DNA of 64,000 bases from Symsagittifera roscoffensis (taxonomy: Eukaryota; Xenacoelomorpha; Acoela; Convolutidae), in contig NC_087066.1 in NCBI RefSeq assembly GCF_963678635.1, forward strand, positions 21,733,996 to 21,797,995, written 5' to 3'. Under the pieces are notes generated by a model, which worked only from the letters and a program-made list of their open reading frames with translations, was not told the DNA's origin and did not search any database. Of this stretch, positions 54,440 to 64,000 are shown one piece after another. Position numbers and translations under genes: made by a program. Each line of letters starts with the position of its first letter. The first letter of the stretch is position 1.

Positions 54440-54640
54440 GAGCTCAAACTTCACGCTCAATTTTGATGTTTTACGGCTTGGCATTTGATTTCTTTTCAAG
54501 TGCGCTTCATTTCTTTTGTTGAAAGGCGGAAGTTTAAAGGTAGCAAAAAATTCATTTTTTGATTTCTTGTTTCGAAAGTGGATTTTACTTTTCAGATTTC
54601 CAAAGAGAATATTTTAATCGGTCTCTTCTGAAACTTTTTA
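54440..54640 (+). repeat. Dispersed repeat family R1, partial second copy
   Basis: Directly after the previous copy: TTTTACGGCTTGGCATTTGA, TTTCTTTTGTTGAAAGGCGG, TCTTGTTTCGAAAGTGGATT and TTTTCAGATTTCC. The pair is arranged head to tail. Confidence 0.55.
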
Positions 54641-54881
54641 GGAAGCAGATTACAATTGACCCACCGATATCTGAAAAGCAAAAATACAAATTAACAATCT
54701 GCCCCCTCCTTTTTACATAAAACGAATCTATTCACTGGACAAGCAGCAAGTTAAATGAATACATTTTTAGCGCCTCAAATTAAAGCATTACGTTAAAGCA
54801 AATATATGTAACGAATCATTTTTACAGAATGAAATAAAATGTAAAATGCTTTAAAACAGTAAAGCAATGCAAGACATTCAG

Positions 54882-55600
54882 TTAACCAGATTTGATCATA
54901 TCTAAAATAGTAAAAGGACAAACGCGACTTTTTGTGAATATATCAGCTAGTTGATTCCCAGTTTTGACCTAGTTAGCAGACACGTTCTCATGGACTTTCC
55001 AATCACGTATAGAAAGAGTTTGTGCTCTGAGTCGCATCTCAGAAACGTCTCGATTTTACACAAGTGCTTTATGGAGATCTTTTCGTGTCAGCGTAACAAT
55101 GAATAGGTATATTTTTACTCTGATGGATAACACAGCTGAGTCCGAAAAATCAAGAAATGCTGACGTTTTGGCAGCCATTCTATTGTTCACTAACTTTTCT
55201 AACCTCCTAGAGCTCCAAAGAACATGTACAATTCTTCGGATTCCAAAACTCTAGCAACAAGACGAGCTTGCTTAACAGAATTTTTTCAGAGAATCCATCT
55301 ACACGACATGGTGTGTGTACCCTCGATCTCATCTTTCGTAAACACATTGAAACTCCGCCAGGCTGATAGTTCAAGCTCTTTAGCGTCATTGTAGTCGTCG
55401 TTTGCTACAGCATGTCCAATAGTGAAATTTTCGACTTTTGACAAATCAACCTTGGAATGTGTTTCTTGTGTGGAACTGTCCAATATTTTGATATTGCGCC
55501 AGTTTCAATGAACACTTCGAATTTTATCAGCCTTATCAACAACACGTCCGTGCACGTGTTTTCCATTGTTTTTGAAGGAAATGAATTTTCCTCTGGTTGA
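54882..55600 (-). pseudogene. Ty1/copia retrotransposon pol relic (linker, RT start, RNase H end)
   Basis: Read on the minus strand from 55600. First comes DHSTRGKFISFKNNGK, then GRVVDKADKIRS, one TGA stop (55505-55507), then NWRNIKILDSS in the same frame. ELSAWRSFNVF and THTMSCRWIL follow, with KQARLVARVLESEE (55220-55275), the copia RT opening (W..V, RW, KARLVARGFEE). A gap with most of RT missing follows. Then comes the RNase H end: MRLRAQTLSIRDWKVHENVS, an in-frame TAG, VKTGNQLADIFTKS and a TAA at 54882. The AGKxxxKxNWxNI/Y-type linker and ADIFTK resemble the GalEA lineage of copia elements known from marine animals. Stops, a frameshift and a large internal deletion make it non-functional. 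Its left part (higher coordinates) merges directly into satellite array 2. Confidence 0.8.
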
Positions 55601-58600
55601 ATGATCAATAATCGGTTTTCCTGGATCTATTCGTCCTGACGTTATCTGCTCAAATATTTTTGATCTGTTACTTCTACAATCTGTACTCGGATAGTGTTGG
55701 TTTGCACTTGACTCTGTCGACTTGCTGACCTCTTCGAAAAACGCGTTTTCCTCTGATTGAATGATCAATATTCGGTTTTCCTGGATCTATTCGTCCTGAC
55801 GTTATCTGCTCAAATACTTTTGATCTGTTACTTCTACAATCTGTACTCGGATAGTGTTGGTTTGCACTTGACTCTGTCGACTTGCTGACCTCTTCGAAAA
55901 ACGCGTTTTCCTCTGATTGAATGATCAATGTTCGGTTTTCCTGGATCTATTCGTCCTGACGTTATCTGCTCAAATACTTTTGATCTGTTACTTCTACAAT
56001 CTGTACTCGGATAGTGTTTGTTTGCACTTGACTCTGTCGACTTGCTGACCTCTTCGAAAAACGCGTTTTCCTCTGGTTGAATGATCAATATTCAGTTTTC
56101 CTGGATCTATTCGTCCTGACGTTATCTGCTCAAATACTTTTGATCTGTTACTTCTACAATCTGTACTCAGATAGTGTTGGTTTGCACTTGACTCTGTCGA
56201 CTTGCTGACCTCTTCGAAAAACGCGTTTTCCTCTGATTGAATGATCAATATTCGGTTTTCCTGGATCTATTCGTCCTGACGTTACCTGCTCAAATACTTT
56301 TGATCTGTTACTTCTACAATCTGTACTCGGATAGTGTTGGTTTGCACTTGACTCTGTCGACTTGCTGACCCCTTCGAAAAACGCGTTTTCCGCTGATTGA
56401 ATGATCAATAATCGGTTTTCCTGGATCTATTCGTCCTGACGTTATCTGCTCAAATACTTTTGATCTGTTACTTCTACAATCTGTACTCGGATAGTGTTGG
56501 TTTGCACTTGACTCTGTCGACTTGCTGACCTCTTCGAAAAACGCGTTTTCCTCTGGTTGAATGATTAATATTCGGTTTTCCTGGATCTATTCGTCCTGAC
56601 GTTATCTGCTCAAATACTTTTGATCTGTTACTTCTACAATCTGTACTCGGATAGTGTTGGTTTGCACTTGACTCTGTCGACTTGCTGACCTCTTCGAAAA
56701 ACGCGTTTTCCTCTGATTGAATGATCAATGTTCGGTTTTCCTGGATCTATTCGTCCTGACGTTATCTGCTCAAATACTTATGATCTGTTACTTCTACAAT
56801 CCGTACTCGGATAGTGTTGGTTTGCACTTGACTCTGTCGACTTGCTGACCTCTTCGAAAAACGCGTTTTCCTCTGGTTGAATGATCAATATTCGGTTTTC
56901 CTGGATCTATTCGTCCTGACGTTATCTGCTCAAATGCTTTTGATCTGTTACTTCTACAATCTGTACTCGGATAGTGTTGGTTTGCACTTGACTCTGTCGA
57001 CTTGCTGACCTCTTCGAAAAACGCGTTTTCCTCTGATTGAATGATCAATATTCGGTTTTCCTGGATCTATTCGTCCTGACGTTACCTGCTCAAATACTTT
57101 TGATCTGTTACTTCTACAATCTGTACTCGGATAGTGTTGGTTTGCACTTGACTCTGTCGACTTGCTGACCCCTTCGAAAAACGCGTTTTCCGCTGATTGA
57201 ATGATCAATAATCGGTTTTCCTGGATCTATTCGTCCTGACGTTATCTGCTCAAATACTTTTGATCTGTTACTTCTACAATCTCTACTCGGATAGTGTTGG
57301 TTTGCACTTGACTCTGTCGACTTGCTGACCTCTTCGAAAAACGCGTTTTCCTCTGATTGAATGATCAATGTTCCGTTTTCCTGGATCTATTCGTCCTGAC
57401 GTTATCTGCTCAAATACTTTTGATCTGTTACTTCTACAATCTGTACTCGGATAGTGTTGGTTTGCACTTAACTCTGTCGACTTGCTGACTTCTTCGAAAA
57501 ACGCGTTTTCCGCTGATTGAATGATCAATAATCGGTTTTCCTGGATCTATTCGTCCTGACGTTATCTGCTCAAATACTTTTGATCTGTTACTTCTACAAT
57601 CTGTACTCGGATAGTGTTGGTTTGCACTTGACTCTGTCGACTTGCTGACCTCTTCGAAAAACGCGTTTTCCTCTGGTTGAATGATCAATATTCGGTTTTC
57701 CTGGATCTATTCGTCCTGACGTTATCTGCTCAAATACTTTTGATCTGTTACTTCTACAATCTGTACTCGGATAGTGTTGGTTTGCACTTGACTCTGTCGA
57801 CTTGCTGACCTCTTCGAAAAACGCGTTTTCCTCTGATTGAATGATCAATGTTCGGTTTTCCTGGATCTATTCGTCCTGACGTTATCTGCTCAAATACTTT
57901 TGATCTGTTACTTCTACAATCTGTACTCGGATAGTGTTGGTTTGCACTTGACTCTGTCGACTTGCTGACCTCTTCGAAAAACGCGTTTTCCTCTGGTTGA
58001 ATGATCAATATTCGGTTTTCCTGGATCTATTCCTCCTGACGTTATCTGCTCAAATGCTTTTGATCTGTTACTTCTACAATCTGTACTCGGATAGTGTTTG
58101 TTTGCACTTGACTCTGTCGACTTGCTGACCTCTTCGAAAAACGCGTTTTCCTCTGATTGAATGATCAATATTCGGTTTTCCTGGATCTATTCGTCCTGAC
58201 GTTACCTGCTCAAATACTTTTGATCTGTTACTTCTACAATCTACTCGGATAGTGTTGGTTTGCACTTGACTCTGTCGACTTGCTGACCCCTTCGAAAAAC
58301 GCGTTTTCCGCTGATTGAATGATCAATAATCGGTTTTCCTGGATCTATTCGTCCTGACGTTATCTGCTCAAATACTTTTGATCTGTTACTTCTACAATCT
58401 CTACTCGGATAGTGTTGGTTTGCACTTGACTCTGTCGACTTGCTGACCTCTTCGAAAAACGCGTTTTCCTCTGATTGAATGATCAATGTTCCGTTTTCCT
58501 GGATCTATTCGTCCTGACGTTATCTGCTCAAATACTTTTGATCTGTTACTTCTACAATCTGTACTCGGATAGTGTTGGTTTGCACTTAACTCTGTCCACT

Positions 58601-61600
58601 TGCTGACCTCTTCGAAAAACGCGTTTTCCTCTGGTTGAATGATCAATATTCGGTTTTCCTGGATGTATTCGTCCTGACGTTATCTGCTCAAATACTTTTG
58701 ATCTGTTACTTCTACAATCTGTACTCGGATAGTGTTGGTTTGCACTTGACTCTGTCGACTTGCTGACCTCTTTGAAAAACGCTTTTTCCTCTGATTGAAA
58801 AACGCGTTTTCCATTGTTTTTGAAGGAAATGAATTTTCCTCTGGTTGAATGATCAATAATCGGTTTTCCTGGATCTATTCGTCCTGAAGTTATCTTCTCA
58901 AATACTTTTGATCTGTTACTTCTACGATCTGTACTCGGATAGTGTTGATTTGCACTTGACTCTGTCGACTTGCCGACCTCTTCGAAAAACGCGTTTTCCT
59001 CTGGTTGAATGATCAATATTCGGTTTTCCTGGATCTATTCGTCCTGACGTTATCTGCTCAAATACTTTTGATCTGTTACTTCTACAATCTGTACTCGGAT
59101 AGTGTTGGTTTGCACTTGACTCTGTCGACTTGCTGACCTCTTCGAAAAACGCGTTTTCCTCTGATTGAATGATCAATGTTCGGTTTTCCTGGATCTATTC
59201 GTCCTGACGTTATCTGCTCAAATACTTTTGATCTGTTACTTCTACAATCTGTACTCGGATAGTGTTGATTTGCACTTGACTCTGTCGACTTGCTGACCTC
59301 TTCGAAAAACGCGTTTTCTTCTGGTTGAAGGATCAATATTCGGTTTTCATGGATCTATTCGTCCTGACGTTATCTGCTCAAATACTTTTGATCTGTTACT
59401 TCTACAATCTGTACTAGGATAGTGTTGGTTTGCACTTGACTCTGTCGACTTGCTGACCTCTTCGAAAAACGCGTTTTCCTCTGATTGAATGATCAATATT
59501 CGGTTTTCCTGGATCTATTCGTCCTGACGTTACCTGCTCAAATACTTTTGATCTGTTACTTCTACAATCTGTACTCGGATAGTGTTGGTTTGCACTTGAC
59601 TCTGTCGACTTGCTGACTTCTTCGAAAAACGCGTTTTCCGCTGATTGAATGATCAATAATCGGTTTTCCTGGATCTATTCGTCCTGACGTTATCTGCTCA
59701 AATACTTTTGATCTGTTACTTCTACAATCTGTACTCGGATAGTGTTGGTTTTCACTTGACTCTGTCGACTTGCTGACCTCATCGAAAAACGCGCATTCCT
59801 CTGATTGAATGATCAATAATCGGTTTTCCTGGATCTATTCGTCCTGACGTTATCTGCTCAAATACTTTTGATCTGTTGCTTCTACCATCTGTACTCGGAT
59901 ATTGTTGGTTTGCACTTGACTCTGTCGACTTGCTGACCTCTTCGAAAAACGTGTTTTCCTCTGGTTGAATGATAAATATTCGGTTTTCCTGGATCTATTC
60001 GTCCTGTCGTTATCTGCTCAAATACTTTTGATCTGTTACTTCTACAATCTGTACTCGGATAGTGTTGGTTTGCACTTGACTCTGTCGACTTGCTGACCTC
60101 TTCGAAAAACGCGTTTTCCTCTGGTTGAATGATCAATATTCGGTTTTCCTGGATCTATTCGTCCTGACGTTATCTGCTCAAATACTTTTGATCTGTTACT
60201 TCTACAATCTGTACTCGGATAGTGTTGGTTTGCACTTGACTTTGTCGACTTGCTGACCTCTTCGAAAAACGCGTTTTCCTCTGGTTGAATTATCAATATT
60301 CGGTTTTCCTGGATCTATTCGTCCTGGCGTTATCTGCTCAAATACTTTTGATCTGTTACTTCTACAATCTGTACTCGGATAGTGTTGGTTTGCACTCGAC
60401 TCTGTCGACTTGCTGACCTCTTCGAAAAACGCGTTTTCCTCTGATTGAATGATCAATGTTCGGTTTTCCTGGATCTATTCGTCCTGACGTTATCTGCTCA
60501 AATACTTTTGATCTGTTACTTCTACAATCTGTACTCGGATAGTGTTGGTTTGCACTTGACTCTGTCGACTTGCTGACCTCTTCGAAAAACGCGTTTTCCT
60601 CTGATTGAATGATCAATGTTCGGTTTTCCTGGATCTATTCGTCCTGGCGTTATCTGCTCAAATACTTTTGATCTGTTACTTCTACAATCTGTACTCGGAT
60701 AGTGTTGGTTTGCACTTGACTCTGTCGACTTGCTGACCTCTTCGAAAAACGCGTTTTCCTCTGGTTGAATGATCAATATTCGGTTTTCCTGGATCTATTC
60801 GTCCTGACGTTATCTGCTCAAATACTTTTGATCTGTTACTTCTACAATCTGTACTCGGATAGTGTTGGTTTGCACTTGACTTTGTCGACTTGCTGACCTC
60901 TTCGAAAAACGCGTTTTCCTCTGGTTGAATTATCAATATTCGGTTTTCCTGGATCTATTCGTCCTGGCGTTATCTGCTCAAATACTTTTGATCTGTTACT
61001 TCTACAATCTGTACTCGGATAGTGTTGGTTTGCACTCGACTCTGTCGACTTGCTGACCTCTTCGAAAAACGCGTTTTCCTCTGATTGAATGATCAATGTT
61101 CGGTTTTCCTGGATCTATTCGTCCTGACGTTATCTGCTCAAATACTTTTGATCTGTTACTTCTACGATCTGTACTCGGATAGTGTTGGTTTGCACTTGAC
61201 TCTGTCGACTTGCCGACCTCTTCGAAAAACGCGTTTTCCTCTGGTTGAATGATCAATATTCGGTTTTCCTGGATCTATTCGTCCTGATGTTATCTGCTCA
61301 AATACTTTTGATCTGTTACTTCTACAATCTGTACTCGGATAGTGTTGGTTTGCACTTGACTCAGTCGACTTGCTGACCTCTTCGAAAATCGCGTTTTCCT
61401 CTGATTGAATGATCAATGTTCGGTTTTCCTGGATCTATTCGTCCTGACGTTATCTGCTCAAATACTTTTGATCTGTTACTTCTACAATCTGTACTCGGAT
61501 AGTGTTGGTTTGCACTTGACTTTGTCGACTTGCTGACCTCTTCGAAAAACGCGTTTTCCTCTGATTGAATGATCAATATTCGGTTTTCCTGGATCTATTC

Positions 61601-64000
61601 GTCCTGGCGTTATCTGCTCAAATACTTTTGATCTGTTACTTCTACAATCTGTACTCGGATAGTGTTGGTTTGCATTCGACTCTGTCGACTTGCTGACCTC
61701 TTCGAAAAACGCGTTTTCCTCTGATTGAAAAACGTGTTTTCCATTGTTTTTGGTGGAAATGAATTTTCCTCTGGTTGAATTATCAATAATCGGTTTTCCT
61801 GGATCTATTCGTCCTGACGTTATCTGCTCAAATACTTTTGATCTGTTACTTCTACGATCTGTACTCGGATAGTGTTGGTTTGCACTTGACTCTGTCGACT
61901 TGCCGACCTCTTCGAAAAACGCGTTTTCCTCTGGTTGAATGATCAATATTCGGTTTTCCTGGATCTATTCGTCCTGACGTTATCTGCTCAAATACTTTTG
62001 ATCTTTTCCTTCTACAATCTGTACTCGGATAGTGTTGGTTTGCACTTGACTCTGTCGACTTGCTGACCTCTTCGAAAAACGCGTTTTCCTCTGATTGAAT
62101 GATCAATGTTCGGTTTTCCTGGATCTATTCGTCCTGACGTTATCTGCTCAAATACTTTTGATCTGTTACTTCTACAATCTGTACTCGGATAATGTTGGTT
62201 TGCACTTGACTCTGTCGACTTGCTGACCTCTTCGAAAAACGCGTTTTCCTCGGGTCGAATGATCAATATTCGGTTTTCATGGATCTTTTCGTCCTGACGT
62301 TATCTGCTCAAATACTTTTGATCTGTTACTTCTACAATCTGTACTCGGATAGTGTTGGTTTGCACTTGACTCTGTCGACTTGCTGACCTCTTCGAAAAAC
62401 GCGTTTTCCTCTGATTGAATGATCAATATTCGGTTTTCCTGGATCTATTCGTCCTGACGTTACCTGCTCAAATACTTTTGATCTGTTACTTCTACAATCT
62501 GTACTCGGATAGTGTTGGTTTGCACTTGACTCTGTCGACTTCGTGACCTCTTCGAAAAACGCGTTTTCCGCTGATTGAATGATCAATAATCGGTTTTCCT
62601 GGATCTATTCGTCCTGACGTTATCTGCTCAAACACTTTTGATCTGTTACGTCTACAATCTGTACTCGGATAGTGTTGGTTTTCACTTGACTCTGTCGACT
62701 TATTGACCTCTTCGAAAAACGCGTTTTCCTCTGGTTGAATGATCAATAATCGGTTTTCCTGGATCTATTCGTCCTGACGTTATCTGCTCAAATACTTTTG
62801 ATCTGTTGCTTCTACAATCTGTACTCGGATAGTGTTGGTTTGCACTTGACTCTGTCGACTTGCTGACCTCTTCGAAAAACGCGTTTTCCTCTGGTTGAAT
62901 GATAAATATTCGGTTTTCCTGGATCTATTCGTCCTGTCGTTATCTGCTCAAATACTTTTGATCTGTTACTTCTACAATCTGTACTCGGATAGTGTTGGTT
63001 TGCACTTGACTCTGTCGACTTGCTGACCTCTTCGAAAAACGCGTTTTCCTCTGGTTGAATGATCAATATTCGGTTTTCCTGGATCTATTGGTCCTGACGT
63101 TATCTGTTCAAATACTTTTGATCTATTACTTCTACAATCTGTACTCGGATAGTGTTGGTTTGCACTTGACTCTGTCGACTTGCTGACCTCTCCGAAAAAC
63201 GCGTTTTCCTCTGATTGAATGATCAATATTCGGTTTTCCTGGATCTATTCGTCCTGACGTTATCTGCTCAAATACTTTTGATCTGTTACTTCTACAATCT
63301 GTACTCGGATAGTGTTGGTTTGCACTTGACTCAGTCGACTTGCTGACCTCTTCGAAAAACGCGTTTTCCTCTGATTGAATGATCAATGTTCGGTTTTCCT
63401 GGATCTATTCCTCCTGACGTTATCTGCTCAAATACTTCTGATCTGTTACTTCTACAATCTGTACTCGGATAGTGTTGGTTTGCACTTGACTCTGTCGACT
63501 TGCTGACCTCTTCGAAAAACGCGTTTTCCTCTGGTTGAATGATCAATATTCGGTTTTCCTGGATCTATTGGTCCTGACGTTATCTGTTCAAATACTTTTG
63601 ATCTATTACTTCTACAATCTGTACTCGGATAGTGTTGGTTTGCAATTGACTCTGTCGGCTTGCTGACCTCTCCGAAAAACGCGTTTTCCTCTGATTGAAT
63701 GATCAATGTTCGGTTTTCCTGGATCTATTCCTCCTGACGTTATCTGCTCAAATACTTCTGATCTGTTACTTCTACAATCTGTACTCGGATAGTGTTGGTT
63801 TGCACTTGACTCTGTCGACTTGCTGACCTCTTCGAAAAACGCGTTTTCCTCTGGTTGAATGATCAATATTCGGTTTTCCTGGATCTATTCGTCCTGACGT
63901 TATCTGCTCAAATACTTTTGATCTATTACTTCTACAATCTGTACTCGGATAGTGTTGGTTTGCACTTGTCTCTGTCGACTTGCTGACCTCTTCGAAAAAC
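55590..64000 (-). repeat. Satellite array 2: about 52 copies of a 160-bp copia-derived unit, runs off the window
   Basis: Head-to-tail 160-bp units, mostly above 95% identical by eye, continue to the last base shown. Each unit on the minus strand encodes, over two frames, ENAFFEEVSKSTESSANQHY, PSTDCRSNRSKVFEQITSGR and IDPGKP-IDHSTRGK. Because 160 is not divisible by 3 the frame shifts at every unit, which yields repeated 84-codon open frames that are not genes. Two 210-bp units (junction sequence at about 58790-58842 and 61722-61776) keep the sequence FISFKNNGK found in the copia flank. Indels are rare, for example 2 bases lost near 58243. Point variants recur at multiples of 160, showing block duplications. 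Confidence 0.95.

Noticed and set aside
55505-63866. About forty near-identical 84-codon minus-strand open frames
   Set aside because: They result from a 160-bp unit whose frame shifts each period; each overlaps the next in another frame. They are remnants of copia coding sequence, not genes.
55590-64000. CRISPR array
   Set aside because: Repeats are directly adjacent with no unique spacers, the period is 160 bp, and the context is eukaryotic.

Overview
This window is nuclear DNA of a eukaryote, almost certainly an invertebrate animal. It is AT-rich, the genes are split by canonical GT-AG introns with strong GTAAGT-type donors, and there are no operons, bacterial ribosome binding sites, rRNA genes or CRISPR arrays. 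The species cannot be named from sequence alone. The class B-type receptor, the split mitochondrial insertase gene and a GalEA-like Ty1/copia relic would fit a marine invertebrate; that is inference.

Three genes are supported, all on the + strand. (1) A four-exon seven-transmembrane receptor (10833-21724, 485 aa) resembling the adhesion/secretin GPCR fold. (2) An intronless 467-aa F-box-like/leucine-rich protein (31168-32571). (3) A six-exon Oxa1/YidC-family mitochondrial insertase (33160-53809, 298 aa if it ends at the last visible stop), with a presequence-like first exon and a 14.1-kb third intron. All splice phases in the two split genes agree. Minus-strand relics are a frameshifted SGNH/GDSL hydrolase (49274-49916), a set of lysine/glutamine-rich coding repeats (27170-31022) and the 3' part of a copia pol gene (54882-55600).

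Most of the window is repetitive. 1-10.8 kb holds dispersed repeats and two diverged tandem arrays (about 165 and 178 bp units). The receptor introns carry a hAT-like MITE with an 8-bp target duplication, a 25-bp array built from the same terminal sequence, and a dense nest of palindromic foldback elements (15.65-18.4 kb and 19.3-20.0 kb). 22-31 kb holds dispersed repeats, tRNA-derived elements and coding relics. Insertase intron 3 contains a 9-kb array of about fourteen 650-bp units (37.4-46.45 kb), each made of diverged subrepeats. From 55.59 kb to the window end runs an array of about 52 copies of a 160-bp unit.

The most notable observation is that the 160-bp satellite is an amplified piece of a Ty1/copia pol gene. 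Its left edge continues without a break into the integrase-RT linker, RT and terminal RNase H sequence of the same element. Rare long units are exactly 210 bp (70 codons, frame preserved). They convert to 160 bp (frame broken) by a 50-bp deletion between two GAGGAAAA repeats. The array also shows nested higher-order duplications of 3, 4, 7 and about 18 units.
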